A stretch of 21,993 nucleotides of DNA from JAHEEL01 sp964195515 (GTDB lineage Bacteria; Actinomycetota; Acidimicrobiia; Spongiisociales; UBA5794): contig CAXMQO010000043.1 of the NCBI GenBank assembly GCA_964195515.1, positions 1 through 21,993 on the forward strand, given 5' to 3'. The notes under the pieces are model-generated. The model had not been told where the DNA came from. It saw only the letters and a program-made list of their open reading frames with translations, and made no database searches. The translations under genes were made by a program, and so were the position numbers. Below are positions 1 to 8,564 of the stretch, piece after piece (position 1 is the first letter of the stretch; each line of letters opens with the position of its first letter).

Positions 1-73
1 TGATCTCCGCGCCCATCTCCTCGAGCCTGGCATCGATCTCTGCTGCCGAAACGAGTGTTCTTCCGATCTTCAC
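1..73 (-). CDS. hpt: Hypoxanthine phosphoribosyltransferase, N-terminal fragment (runs off the window)
   Basis: Only the first 24 codons are present. They read MKIGRTLVSAAEIDARLEEM and continue GAEI, which matches the usual start of bacterial purine-salvage phosphoribosyltransferases (hypoxanthine/guanine plus PRPP to IMP/GMP). The catalytic PRPP loop lies outside the window. The start is GTG at 73-71 and shares a GTGA overlap with the tilS stop, so the two genes are translationally coupled. A strong AGGGAGAGAGG ribosome binding site lies six bases upstream, inside tilS. The order metalloprotease-tilS-hpt matches Mycobacterium, where ftsH lies further downstream; that context supports the call despite the short fragment. 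Confidence 0.8.
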   Translation of the reverse strand, partial: MKIGRTLVSAAEIDARLEEMGAEI

Positions 74-1374
74 GAATGACCTCTCTCCCTAGTGACTGCA
101 ATGGCTCGGCTCAGGGTCGGCTTCGCCCACGAAGCGACGCGAATCCCAACGATGGCCGCGATTCTGCCACCCACGACGACCACAGGCCAAGTGCGCCGCA
201 GACGGACCGGTACATCGTGATCGGCAAGGACGGCACGGACGGTCTTCGATCCTGCTTCGATTTCGATCCGGTCTCCTTCGGCGGAGCAGCGAACAGCCGC
301 GTCGGATGCGAAGATCGCCGGATCGACGAGGAGCGTAGAACGCCGGGTGATGAGTGTTCCTTCGACCGGCTCGAAGGCGATCTCAACTCCTCCGAACTGA
401 ATCACTGAGGGCGCCGTGATCGTCACCTGCGTCGGTGTCGCTCCATGTCCCCGGTCGATGGCGGTGAACGGGCCCTCGCGCGACACGATGAGCGCGTTCG
501 TGAGCATCACCGATTCGGATCGCTCTTCGGCAACAGCAAGCACCGCGTCGATGTCGGCGGTCGTCCCGGCGTATGGGGGGAGCAGACGGCGCAGAGCTCT
601 CCGCACGGCTCGGGCTGCAACCGGGCGTGGGACGGTGACCAGGGCGGCAGATGGGATCAGAATCGCCCCAGCGTCGTCGATCAGTGGGATGCCGCCTGCG
701 AGGTCCTCGATCACGGTGTCGTCCGCCGCGGCGAGTGATCCCACCCGGGCGAGGACCTTGCGAATGCCGGGCCGGTAGTTGCGTTCGAGTGCAGGTAGGA
801 GATCCGACCGCACGCGGTTCCTGAGATGGACGGGGTCATCGTTGGCGGGGTCGTCGACGAAAGGCAGGTCGAGGCCCTCGGCTACGCCGCGAAGGTCGCT
901 CCGGGAGAACTCCAGCAATGGGCGAACGACACCGGGACGACTCCGGCGCATCCCCGCAATGCCGGCGCTCCCCGATCCCCGGAGAAGATTCATCAGGACG
1001 GTCTCGGCCTGGTCGTCCCGCGTGTGCCCGGTAACGACGGTCTCGTTCGCTCCGGCCTCTCGACCGATCGCTCCCCACCGGATCCTTCTGGCCCGATCCT
1101 CGAGCGACGGCCCCGAATCCACCGGTGCGTCGACGACCGTGACGACGATCCCGACCTCGGTTCCGAGCGCACGCGCCGCCCTTTCGAGATCGGCCGATCC
1201 GGCGAGGTGGTGCTGGACGAAGACCCCCCGAGTCCCTGGACGCCGCGCCGAGACCCACGCGGCCACCGCAGAGTCGGCACCTCCACCGAGCGCAACGAGC
1301 AGCGGGCCGTCCGACAGTTGGTCGAGGGCCGCGACCGCGAGTTGGTCGGGGTTCAGGCGATTCGTTGCAGCCAC
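70..1374 (-). CDS. tilS: tRNA(Ile)-lysidine synthase
   Basis: TilS converts C34 of the CAU-anticodon tRNA-Ile to lysidine using ATP and lysine, switching the tRNA from AUG to AUA decoding. The N-terminus carries the PP-loop ATPase motif as LGGGADS near residues 29-35; most relatives have SGGxDS, so the first Ser is replaced. TGHTRDDQAET and RPLLEFSRSDL are typical family blocks. The C-terminal substrate domain is present (EGDRIEI, then GSKTVRAVLADHDVP and RRTWPVV), giving about 434 aa, full length rather than the short form. I chose GTG at 1374, which overlaps the metalloprotease 3' end by 22 bases. A GGAAAG directly abuts this GTG, which is poor spacing. An in-frame ATG at 1449 would force an overlap of about 100 bases. 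Confidence 0.93.
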   Translation of the reverse strand: MAATNRLNPDQLAVAALDQLSDGPLLVALGGGADSAVAAWVSARRPGTRGVFVQHHLAGSADLERAARALGTEVGIVVTVVDAPVDSGPSLEDRARRIRWGAIGREAGANETVVTGHTRDDQAETVLMNLLRGSGSAGIAGMRRSRPGVVRPLLEFSRSDLRGVAEGLDLPFVDDPANDDPVHLRNRVRSDLLPALERNYRPGIRKVLARVGSLAAADDTVIEDLAGGIPLIDDAGAILIPSAALVTVPRPVAARAVRRALRRLLPPYAGTTADIDAVLAVAEERSESVMLTNALIVSREGPFTAIDRGHGATPTQVTITAPSVIQFGGVEIAFEPVEGTLITRRSTLLVDPAIFASDAAVRCSAEGDRIEIEAGSKTVRAVLADHDVPVRLRRTWPVVVVGGRIAAIVGIRVASWAKPTLSRAIAVTRERGHS

Positions 1375-2384
1375 CTTTCCGGATTCTCGATCTCGTCGAG
1401 CGTCGGCAGCGACTCCGGGCTCTCCCATGCGTGGTCGAGTGCGCCCCAATCTGCCCTTCTCTCGACCTCGTTGATGAACTCTGCCCCCATCTCGTACTGG
1501 CGCAGCTTCATCTCGAGACCGATCAGACGCATCAGAGCTGCGGTTCGTTTGTCGGCGCGCCGCGCCTTGAGCACCGAGGACATACGCCGCTGGGTCACCA
1601 GTTCCCGTTCACCGATCCGATCCATGACGACGTGGCCGTGGCCCTCGAGAAGCGCCATGAGCGCCTGCACCCGATCAATGATCTCGCGCTGTTCCGGTGT
1701 CGCGAAGAGGCCGAAGATTCCTGCCTCGTCGATCAGGGGGGAACCGTTTGCAGCCGCCTCTCGGAGTTCGGCAGTCAAGCGTTGGATGCGGCCACTCTCC
1801 GGCTTGGATGCAGCCACCAACTCCTCGACAAGACCCAGGAAGTACCCGCGCAGCCACGGGACGCCCATGAATTGGAGGCGATGCGTGCATTCGTGGAGCG
1901 CCACCCAGAATCGGAACTCGTCGGAACGAAAGGCGTGATCTCGTTCCATCTTGAGGAGGTTCGGGCCGACGAAGAGAACCGTATCCCCGTCCTCGCCGTC
2001 AGCGGTCGGAAGGACGAGTTCATACTGACCCAGGACGCGGCGCGACAGGAATCCGAGCACGGCTCCCATCTCGGCGCCCATGATTCGGCCGGCGATGGCC
2101 GAGCCGATCCCGGTCTGTGATCCGAGCCGCTCCTCGGCCGGGGCGAGCAGCAGCGAGAACGAGTCGACGTTGTTCTCGACCCAGCCGGACCGCCCGATGA
2201 CGGCGACGTCGGGGAATCCCGGAGCTTCGAGCCCCGTCTCTTCGGTGACGAGCGCCGACGCCCGGACAACGAGTTCGGGCATGTCCCGCTCGAGTCGCGT
2301 CTGGTGGTAGGTGTCCTCCAGTGGATACCGCCCGGCAACGTTCGAAGCGACAGAAACGGCGAGTGGCCAGTCGACATGTGACAT
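1353..2384 (-). CDS. Zinc-dependent metalloprotease, DUF2342 / F420-biosynthesis-associated family
   Basis: This 343-aa protein has a zincin motif HECTH at residues 164-168 in the context WVALHECTHRLQFMGVPWL, followed by a Glu-rich helix (LVEELV) that could supply the third zinc ligand. The N-terminus VDWPLAVSVASNVAG and the block PELVVRASALVTEETGL are characteristic of the actinobacterial DUF2342 family, which almost always lies beside tilS and hpt, as here. No signal peptide is visible, so it is probably cytoplasmic. Its substrate is not known. The ATG at 2384 has no Shine-Dalgarno; the upstream bases are pyrimidine-rich. Instead TACTCT lies seven bases before it, suggesting a leaderless mRNA. 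The gene overlaps tilS by 22 bases. Confidence 0.88.
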   Translation of the reverse strand: MSHVDWPLAVSVASNVAGRYPLEDTYHQTRLERDMPELVVRASALVTEETGLEAPGFPDVAVIGRSGWVENNVDSFSLLLAPAEERLGSQTGIGSAIAGRIMGAEMGAVLGFLSRRVLGQYELVLPTADGEDGDTVLFVGPNLLKMERDHAFRSDEFRFWVALHECTHRLQFMGVPWLRGYFLGLVEELVAASKPESGRIQRLTAELREAAANGSPLIDEAGIFGLFATPEQREIIDRVQALMALLEGHGHVVMDRIGERELVTQRRMSSVLKARRADKRTAALMRLIGLEMKLRQYEMGAEFINEVERRADWGALDHAWESPESLPTLDEIENPERWLQRIA

Positions 2385-2391
2385 GGGGAGG

Positions 2392-2397
2392 AGAGTA
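2392..2397 (-). promoter_or_regulatory. Putative leaderless -10 element of the metalloprotease gene
   Basis: On the minus strand TACTCT is followed by CCTCCCC and then the ATG at 2384. The spacing of seven would place the transcription start at or next to the A of the ATG. The hexamer overlaps the first unit of the adjacent octamer array, so the repeat edge may supply promoter bases. No -35 was recognised. Confidence 0.5.
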
Positions 2398-2458
2398 GGG
2401 CAGTCGAGCAGTAGAGCAGTAGAGCAGTACTTGCTGCTTGCTACTTGCTACTTGCTGC
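2395..2458. repeat. Compound tandem array: octamer x4 plus heptamer x4
   Basis: Reading the plus strand, four octamers GTAGGGCA, GTCGAGCA, GTAGAGCA, GTAGAGCA fill 2395-2426. Then comes GTAC, and four heptamers TTGCTGC, TTGCTAC, TTGCTAC, TTGCTGC fill 2431-2458. The heptamer block encodes the last residues of CydC and its TAG stop. The octamer block fills the gap up to the metalloprotease promoter. Confidence 0.9.
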
Positions 2459-4165
2459 AACGGCCCACATCCCGCGATACCTCTGGGAGGTCTCGAGCAG
2501 GTTCTTGTGGCTCCCCCGATCAACGATGACGCCATCTTCGAGCACGATGATCTCGTCCATACGGTCGAGGCCGACGGGTCGATGGGTGATCAGCACCAGA
2601 GCCTGGTCGTTGGAGGCGCTGAGAATGTCGTTCATCACGGCCTCCGCGGTCGTTGGGTCGAGGCCCGAGATCGGCTCGTCGAGAATCAACAAGGGGAAGT
2701 TGGCAAGTAGAGCGCGAGCAAGAGCAAGGCGTCGACGCTGCCCGCCGGAGACCGCCTCACCTCCCTCACCAACATCGGTCTGGAGACCGTCGGGGAGGGT
2801 CTCGATCCATTGCCCCAATCCAACCCGATCGATCACGGCCCGAACATCGTCGTCGGATGCGGTGGAATCGCCGATCCGTACATTGCCGAGGATCGATCCC
2901 CCGAAGAGAAAAGCCCGATCGTCCTCGTAGCCAACGAACGCCCTGAGATCATCGGAGGCGACGTCGGCGAGGTTGATCCCTCCGATCGAGACCGAACCTT
3001 CGTCGGGGTCCCGGAATCGACGAAGTAGGTGGGCAAGGGTCGTCTTCCCCGCGCCGGTCTCTCCAATGATCCCGAGCCTCTCACCAGGACGGATCGAGAG
3101 GTCGATCGGCCCGAGAATCCGCTCACCCGCAGAAGCGATAACCACAGCACCATCGACACGAATCTCCGGATCATCCGGAATCGCCGTTGGTGACTCGGGC
3201 GGAGCGGTCGGCGACTCGGCGTCGACTACTTCGAAGAGACGATCGGCTGCACCGAGTGAGCGACCAAGACGCTCGAATGCGGCAGGGAGGGGGGCGACCG
3301 CTTCGAAAGGTGTGATCGCCAACATGGCCAGCACAGCGACCATAACCCCGTCGAGGGACCCCGCCTCGACGGCGACTGCCGAAACCCACAACGTCCCGAC
3401 CAGAGCGCCGCCGACCAGAACGAGGATCGCGGCGTCACCGAGTCCGTGGAGCCATGCCGTTCGCCGTTCCGCCGCCGCGACTCGCTCGTCGGACCGGTTC
3501 GCAGTGGCAAGCATCCGATCCTCTTCGCCCAGGGCGACGATCACCGGGGCCCCCTCGATGATCTCGACCGTCTGGCCGATCATTCGTCCGCGTTCATGTG
3601 CGACGCCGCGACCCGCGACGGCTCCCGCCCGATGAGTCACCCACGGGACAACGATCGCTGCGATCAGGAGAGGCACGAGAATCGTGACCATGGAGGCCGG
3701 AAACCAGATCAGCGCGAGCAGAGCTGTGGCCACGAAGATGACGATGGCGACAAGCGGCGGAGCGATGACCCGGACAAAGACATGCTGGATCTCGTCGACA
3801 TCGTCAAGCACCCGCCCGACAAGATCTCCTGCGCGGAACGATGCGACGCCCGCAGGACCTAGGCGGTGGATAGCTCTGGCCAAGCTGCCGCGGAGGTCGG
3901 CAAGGAGACGCAGACTCAATTCGTGGGACATGATCCGTTCGAGATAGCGAAATACGGCACGTGAGATGCCGAAGAAGCGAACTCCAACGATCGCAACCGT
4001 GAGATCCAGGATCGGCGGGTGGAGTGCTGCGGCGGAGATGAGATACGCGGACGTCGTGAGAAGCCCGATCGATGCACCGATCGTGGCAGCCCCCGCTGCG
4101 ATCGACGCCGCCAGACGCCCGGGGTGGGATCCGAGGGAGCCCAGAAGCCGAAGGAATCCTCTCAT
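2441..4165 (-). CDS. cydC: Thiol reductant ABC exporter subunit CydC
   Basis: This 574-aa half-transporter has an N-terminal six-helix membrane domain (about residues 15-285) and a C-terminal ATPase domain. ATPase motifs are Walker A GETGAGKTT near residue 367, signature VSGGQ, Walker B LLILDEPISGLD and the H-loop LITHRP. With CydD it forms the heterodimer that exports glutathione/cysteine or moves heme-related cargo, and it is required for cytochrome bd maturation. The last residues and TAG stop lie inside the heptamer array, so the natural C-terminus may have been altered by repeat growth. The start ATG overlaps the cydD stop as ATGA, giving tight coupling. It is last in cydABDC. Confidence 0.95.
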   Translation of the reverse strand: MRGFLRLLGSLGSHPGRLAASIAAGAATIGASIGLLTTSAYLISAAALHPPILDLTVAIVGVRFFGISRAVFRYLERIMSHELSLRLLADLRGSLARAIHRLGPAGVASFRAGDLVGRVLDDVDEIQHVFVRVIAPPLVAIVIFVATALLALIWFPASMVTILVPLLIAAIVVPWVTHRAGAVAGRGVAHERGRMIGQTVEIIEGAPVIVALGEEDRMLATANRSDERVAAAERRTAWLHGLGDAAILVLVGGALVGTLWVSAVAVEAGSLDGVMVAVLAMLAITPFEAVAPLPAAFERLGRSLGAADRLFEVVDAESPTAPPESPTAIPDDPEIRVDGAVVIASAGERILGPIDLSIRPGERLGIIGETGAGKTTLAHLLRRFRDPDEGSVSIGGINLADVASDDLRAFVGYEDDRAFLFGGSILGNVRIGDSTASDDDVRAVIDRVGLGQWIETLPDGLQTDVGEGGEAVSGGQRRRLALARALLANFPLLILDEPISGLDPTTAEAVMNDILSASNDQALVLITHRPVGLDRMDEIIVLEDGVIVDRGSHKNLLETSQRYRGMWAVAASSK

Positions 4166-5889
4166 CGAGGACCTCCACCGGCCGGTGCAGCGATCGAACC
4201 ATGATCGATGACGACGACACGGTCGGCGAGACCCACCAGCACTCGTTGATGGGCCACCGTCAGCACCGTACGACCCGCAGCGACGCGGTCGAACGATCGT
4301 GCGATGCGAAGTTGCGTCTCGCTGTCGATACCGCTCGTCGGCTCGTCGAGAAGAAGCAGGTCGGGTTCGCGCAGAATGGCCCTGGCGAGGGTCACCATGC
4401 GCCGTTGACCGTTGCTCAAACCAGTTCCACGCTCGCCGATGGTCTCGTCGATCCTCGGGATCAAGTCGACCGCACCGACCAGCTCCAACACGCCTGCCAC
4501 GCGGTCTCGATCTGCATCGGGACTACCGAGCCGCACGTTGTCAAGCACCGTTCCTGCGATCAGAAACGGGTCCTGTCCCACCCAGCCGATTCTCGAACGC
4601 CACGCCTTGAGGTCGAGCCGGTCGATCGGGACCCCGTCAACGGCGAGCGACCCCGTGGTTGGTGCACCGAAACCGAGGATCAGCCGGATGAGCGTCGACT
4701 TTCCAGCCCCGGAAGATCCGATCACCGCGAGATGTTCACCCCGTTCGATACGGAGATCGACACCGTCGAGGACGGTCGGTGGCCTTTCCTTATCCCATGT
4801 CGGGTACTGGTAGGTCACGGAAGCGAACTCGACGAACGGCGTGTCGGGGGACAAAGCGGGTCGAATCGTGGTCCGACCTCCCATCGGAGGCGACGCCTCG
4901 AGCACATCGAACACCGACCGGGCTGCCTCCACGCCGTCCATGGCCGCGTGGAACTCTGATCCGGCCTTTCGGAGCGGTGCATACACCTCCGGAGCAAGAA
5001 TCAGGATTGCGAGGGCCGGCTCGAAATCCAGACTCCCGCTAACGACACGGAGCCCCACAGCGACGGCGACAACTGCTGTGGACATCGTCGCCACGAGTTC
5101 GAGCACGAACGCGGAGAGGAACGCGATTCGTAGCGTCGCCATCGTCTGCTTCCGGTACTCGTCCGAGAGCCTCCGTACTCGATCGAATCGCCCCTCCCCC
5201 GCTCCGTACACCTCGAGGGTCAGCAGCCCACGCAGGGTCTCGACCAACCCATCCCCGAGCATGCGGATGGTCCTCCACCGTGACTGCGTCGCCTGGTCGG
5301 CGTAGTTGCCAATGAGCGCCATGAATACGGGGATGAGCGGAACCGTGATGGCAATGATCACCGCCGTAAGCGGATCGACCGTCACGATCCATACGATCGC
5401 GAGCAACGGAATGAGGGCACCGAGGACGAGTTGCGGAAGGTAGCGCGAGAAGTAGGCGTCGAGGGCGTCGATCCCGGTCGTTGCCGTCACGGCAAGGTCG
5501 CCGCTCCCGGCCGCTCGTCCTTGTGATGTCTGAACGAGAACGGCCCGCATGAGCCGATCGCGCATCACACGTTTCACGTCGGCCGCCGCCCGGTGCGCCG
5601 CCACGGAGCGTCCCCATTCGAGAACGCCCCGCGCGAGATAGATGAACCCGAGAGCGACAAGCCCGCCGATCAGGTCGCTCGGAGCGACCCCATCGAGAAA
5701 GATCCTATTGACGATTCCGGCGAGGACCGCCGCTCCTGCGATCACGGCGATCGCGGAGGCAAGCCCGAGGGCAACCGTCACCCCCAGGTACCGACGCACC
5801 CCTTCGGTTGTCCCGAAGAGGCGCCGGTCGATCGGTCTTGTGCGATCCGTTCCTGCTGCCGCCTTCTCAGTGCGTGGATGCCGGGACAT
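4162..5889 (-). CDS. cydD: Thiol reductant ABC exporter subunit CydD
   Basis: An ABC half-transporter of about 575 aa: membrane domain first, then ATPase with Walker A GSSGAGKST near residue 390, Walker B LLLLDEPTSGID and H-loop TVAHQR. The ABC signature reads LSNGQ rather than LSGGQ, a one-residue departure in the loop that contacts the partner's ATP site; CydC keeps VSGGQ. CydD/CydC heterodimers may be asymmetric, so this may make one ATP site weaker. The start is uncertain: ATG 5889 (MSRHPRTEKA) overlaps cydB by 23 bases and has only GTGAGG abutting it. GTG 5895 and a longer form from 5943 are alternatives. Confidence 0.94.
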   Translation of the reverse strand: MSRHPRTEKAAAGTDRTRPIDRRLFGTTEGVRRYLGVTVALGLASAIAVIAGAAVLAGIVNRIFLDGVAPSDLIGGLVALGFIYLARGVLEWGRSVAAHRAAADVKRVMRDRLMRAVLVQTSQGRAAGSGDLAVTATTGIDALDAYFSRYLPQLVLGALIPLLAIVWIVTVDPLTAVIIAITVPLIPVFMALIGNYADQATQSRWRTIRMLGDGLVETLRGLLTLEVYGAGEGRFDRVRRLSDEYRKQTMATLRIAFLSAFVLELVATMSTAVVAVAVGLRVVSGSLDFEPALAILILAPEVYAPLRKAGSEFHAAMDGVEAARSVFDVLEASPPMGGRTTIRPALSPDTPFVEFASVTYQYPTWDKERPPTVLDGVDLRIERGEHLAVIGSSGAGKSTLIRLILGFGAPTTGSLAVDGVPIDRLDLKAWRSRIGWVGQDPFLIAGTVLDNVRLGSPDADRDRVAGVLELVGAVDLIPRIDETIGERGTGLSNGQRRMVTLARAILREPDLLLLDEPTSGIDSETQLRIARSFDRVAAGRTVLTVAHQRVLVGLADRVVVIDHGSIAAPAGGGPR

Positions 5890-6889
5890 CCTCACGACCG
5901 ACGCGCTTGCGGAACACCCAGTAGGACCATGTCTGATAGCCAAGCACGATCGGGACGAATATAAGCGCCACGACCGTCATGATCCGCAGGGTCATCGTCG
6001 TCGACGATGCGTTGAACACCGTCAAACTGTATGACGGATCGATCGTCGACGTCATCACGTTCGGATACATGCCGATGAAGATCGCAGCGACCACGGTGAC
6101 GATCGTGAGGCCCGTGAACACGAACGCCCAGCCGAACATCTGCGAGCGGACGAGCCAGATCACGACCCCAAGCAGGGCAACTGCTGCGATCGGTAGGAGA
6201 CCCGGAATGACACCACTCTCGGCCTGAATGTACGACCAGATCATCGCGATAGCCATCACACCCGTTGCGGCGATCGACAGCGGCTTCGTCGCCGCGGACG
6301 CCCGGTCGCGAACATCACCCTCCGCCTTCATCGAGAGGAACAACGCCCCATGAAGGGTGAACAGCGCGAGCGAGGTGACGCCCACGAGAAGTGAGTACGG
6401 ATTGAGCAAGGCCCAGAAGCCTCCAACGTACTCACCGGCGGCATCGATCTCGAGGCCCCGGACGAGGTTCCCGAACGCAACACCGAAAAGCAGCGCAGGC
6501 ACGGCGCTTCCAAAGAATATCGCCCCGTCCCACATGGTCCGCCATTCGGACGTCGGGTGCTTACTTCGGTACTCGAACGCGACCCCTCTCACGATGAGGG
6601 CGATGAGCACCAGGAACAACGCGAGGTAGAAGCCCGAGAACATCGTGGCATACCACTCGGGGAAGGCGGCGAACATCGCTCCTCCGGCCGTGAGTAGCCA
6701 CACCTCGTTCCCATCCCACGTCGGCCCGATGGTGTTGATCATGACCCGCCGGTCCGTGTCATCCTTGCCGATGAACGGCAGCAGGATGCCGACGCCGAAG
6801 TCGAATCCTTCGAGGAAGAAGAATCCGATCCAGAGCACAGCGATGAGGACGAACCAGAGGGTTTCCAAGTTCATTATTCCTTGATCCAT
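5867..6889 (-). CDS. cydB: Cytochrome bd ubiquinol/menaquinol oxidase subunit II
   Basis: A multi-helix membrane protein of about 340 aa. The N-terminus NLETLWFVLIAVLWIGFFFLEGFDFGVG and the following GPTWDGNEVWL block are hallmarks of CydB. With CydA it forms the bd-type terminal oxidase that reduces O2 to water with high affinity. The start chosen is ATG 6889, because GGAGG lies exactly six bases upstream; ATG 6895 directly abuts that GGAGG and is less likely. ATG 6874 is another option (AAGGA four bases upstream). The cydA stop is 11 bases upstream, so the two genes are cotranscribed. Confidence 0.96.
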   Translation of the reverse strand: MDQGIMNLETLWFVLIAVLWIGFFFLEGFDFGVGILLPFIGKDDTDRRVMINTIGPTWDGNEVWLLTAGGAMFAAFPEWYATMFSGFYLALFLVLIALIVRGVAFEYRSKHPTSEWRTMWDGAIFFGSAVPALLFGVAFGNLVRGLEIDAAGEYVGGFWALLNPYSLLVGVTSLALFTLHGALFLSMKAEGDVRDRASAATKPLSIAATGVMAIAMIWSYIQAESGVIPGLLPIAAVALLGVVIWLVRSQMFGWAFVFTGLTIVTVVAAIFIGMYPNVMTSTIDPSYSLTVFNASSTTMTLRIMTVVALIFVPIVLGYQTWSYWVFRKRVGREDVPASTH

Positions 6890-6900
6890 AGTCATCCTCC

Positions 6901-8289
6901 TCAGTACACCATCGACGCAGCAACGTCTTCGTTGTCGTTCTCTTCACCGGGTCCGGCCTTCGCAAACTTGACGAACAAGTACACCGCCGGGATGGCAAGA
7001 AGTCCGTAGAGCACGCTGTAGCCGACAAGAGAGATCCAGACCCATCCCGCAGGAACGGTCGGCGAGTTGGATCCCTCGGTCAGAAGCACCTCATACACGA
7101 CCCACGGCTGTCGACCCATCTCGGTGAAGATCCACCCAGTCGCGTTCCCGATGAACGCAGCGGCGATGCCTACCCAGAGAGCCAACTTCAAGAACCACCA
7201 ATGCTCCCCGAGTTTCCCCCTCAAGTGGAACCACACGCCGATCGCACCGAGAAGGACCATCAGCGACCCGGCGCCGACCATGATCCGGAATCCCCAGTAG
7301 GTGACGAACAAGTTGGGGATGTAGTCGCCGGGGCCATGCTTCTCGACCATCTCCGCCTGAAGGGTGTTGATGCCCTTCACCTCGCAGTCGAGGTTGTTGC
7401 AGGCCAGCAAGCTCAACCCTCTCGGGATGGCGATGTTGATCGCGTTGCGGTTGTTCTCCTTGTCCCCGACTGCGAACAGAGAGAACGACGCCGGTTGCTC
7501 GTCATCCCAAAGCGCTTCGGCAGCGGCCATCTTCATCGGCTGAACCTCGACCATGACCTGTCCCATCCAGTGGCCGGTGAGCGCGACGCCGAGCGATCCG
7601 ACGAGGAGGGCCACGCTGGCAAACGCCGCCGACTTGCGCATGATCTCCATGTGTTGATGCCGCATCAGGTGCCACGCCGATACGCCGAGGATCAACGCCC
7701 CGGCTGTGGCGAAGCCGACGAAGATCGTGTGGGGGAAGTGCGCCCAGAGCACCTTGCTGGTGACGATCTCCAGGAAGTTTGCCATCTCGGCCCGACCCGT
7801 CACCGGATTCAGTACATATCCGACCGGGTACTGCATCCAGGAACCTGCGAGCAGGATCCAGAACGCCGATGCCATGGTCCCGAACGCCACCATCCAGATG
7901 GTGAAGACGTGGACCTTCGGGCTGAGCTTCTTCCATCCGAAGATCCAGAGACCGAGGAAGGTCGATTCGATGAAGAACGCCAGCAGCGCCTCGATAGCGA
8001 GCGGCGCTCCGAAGATGTCACCAACGAATCGCGAGTAGGTGGACCAGTTCATCCCGAACTGGAATTCCTGGACGATCCCGGTGACGACGCCGATGGCGAA
8101 GTTGATCAACATCAACTTGCCCCAGAACTTCGCCATGCGTAGGTACACGGGGTTCTTCGTCCGAACCCACGAGGTCTCCATGATGGCGACCATCCAGGTG
8201 ATGCCGAGGGTGATCGGCACGAACAACCAGTGGTACACCGTCACGATACCGAACTGCCATCGCGCCAACAACAGCGCCAAGTCCTCCAC
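6901..8289 (-). CDS. cydA: Cytochrome bd ubiquinol/menaquinol oxidase subunit I
   Basis: This 462-aa membrane subunit binds the three hemes. Recognisable residues are H20 and H187 (counterparts of E. coli H19 and H186), M337 in WGFRIMVGAG (counterpart of M393), E100 and E108 on the proton path, and GRQPW at 392-396. The Q-loop motif VQPMKMAAAEALWD (around 249-262) holds the quinol-binding Lys and Glu, and the loop is of the short type, as in many Gram-positives. The start is GTG 8289, preceded by a purine-rich GAGGGGAGGG. It heads cydABDC. The 5' region has a 12-bp direct repeat and then a long heptamer array, with no gene for 275 bases. Confidence 0.97.
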   Translation of the reverse strand: MEDLALLLARWQFGIVTVYHWLFVPITLGITWMVAIMETSWVRTKNPVYLRMAKFWGKLMLINFAIGVVTGIVQEFQFGMNWSTYSRFVGDIFGAPLAIEALLAFFIESTFLGLWIFGWKKLSPKVHVFTIWMVAFGTMASAFWILLAGSWMQYPVGYVLNPVTGRAEMANFLEIVTSKVLWAHFPHTIFVGFATAGALILGVSAWHLMRHQHMEIMRKSAAFASVALLVGSLGVALTGHWMGQVMVEVQPMKMAAAEALWDDEQPASFSLFAVGDKENNRNAINIAIPRGLSLLACNNLDCEVKGINTLQAEMVEKHGPGDYIPNLFVTYWGFRIMVGAGSLMVLLGAIGVWFHLRGKLGEHWWFLKLALWVGIAAAFIGNATGWIFTEMGRQPWVVYEVLLTEGSNSPTVPAGWVWISLVGYSVLYGLLAIPAVYLFVKFAKAGPGEENDNEDVAASMVY

Positions 8290-8301
8290 GGGCCCTCCCC
8301 T

Positions 8302-8329
8302 CGATCGAGTCTGTTTCCGATCGAGTCTG
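8302..8329. promoter_or_regulatory. 12-bp direct repeat in the cydA 5' region, candidate operator
   Basis: CGATCGAGTCTG occurs at 8302-8313 and again at 8318-8329 (plus-strand reading), separated by TTTC, so the period is 16. Each copy begins with the palindrome CGATCG. The pair ends 13 bases before the cydA start codon and just upstream of its ribosome binding site. This is a plausible site for a redox or oxygen regulator or an mRNA element; the regulator is not identified. Confidence 0.5.
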
Positions 8330-8393
8330 CAACCGCCGCCGGAATCCTTGTAGGGCCGTAGGACCAGAAGAACTGCTCAGGGATGCGGGAAGA

Positions 8394-8522
8394 GGCAACA
8401 GGCAACACGGAAGAGGGCAACGGGCAACAGGGCAACAGGCAACAGGGCAACAGGCAACAGGCGACGGGCGACGGGCGACGGGCGACGGGCGACGGGCGAC
8501 GGGCAACAGGTAACAGGCAACG
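8394..8522. repeat. Heptamer array GGCAACA/GGCGACG, about 17 units
   Basis: Units run GGCAACA x2, an irregular CGGAAGAG, then GGCAACG and five GGCAACA with two single-G slips. Six perfect GGCGACG follow at 8460-8501, then GGCAACA, GGTAACA and GGCAACG. The homogeneous block of six suggests recent slippage expansion. The array starts 42 bases beyond the stop of the 99-aa gene and about 105 bases upstream of cydA. No spacer structure is present, so it is not CRISPR. Confidence 0.93.
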
Positions 8523-8564
8523 GGGAGCGATGGCCTACGCCGACTATCGGAGGTCCGCTGTCGA

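Noticed and set aside
826..1938. 370-aa open frame on the plus strand
   Set aside because: Antisense to tilS and the metalloprotease gene, both of which show clear catalytic motifs on the minus strand.
4072..4959. 295-aa open frame on the plus strand
   Set aside because: Antisense to the cydD ATPase domain and the cydC start; no family features.
7201..8142. 313-aa open frame on the plus strand
   Set aside because: Antisense to cydA, charged low-information sequence, no ribosome binding site or motif.
8394..8522. Possible CRISPR array
   Set aside because: Units are contiguous heptamers without spacers and there are no cas genes nearby.
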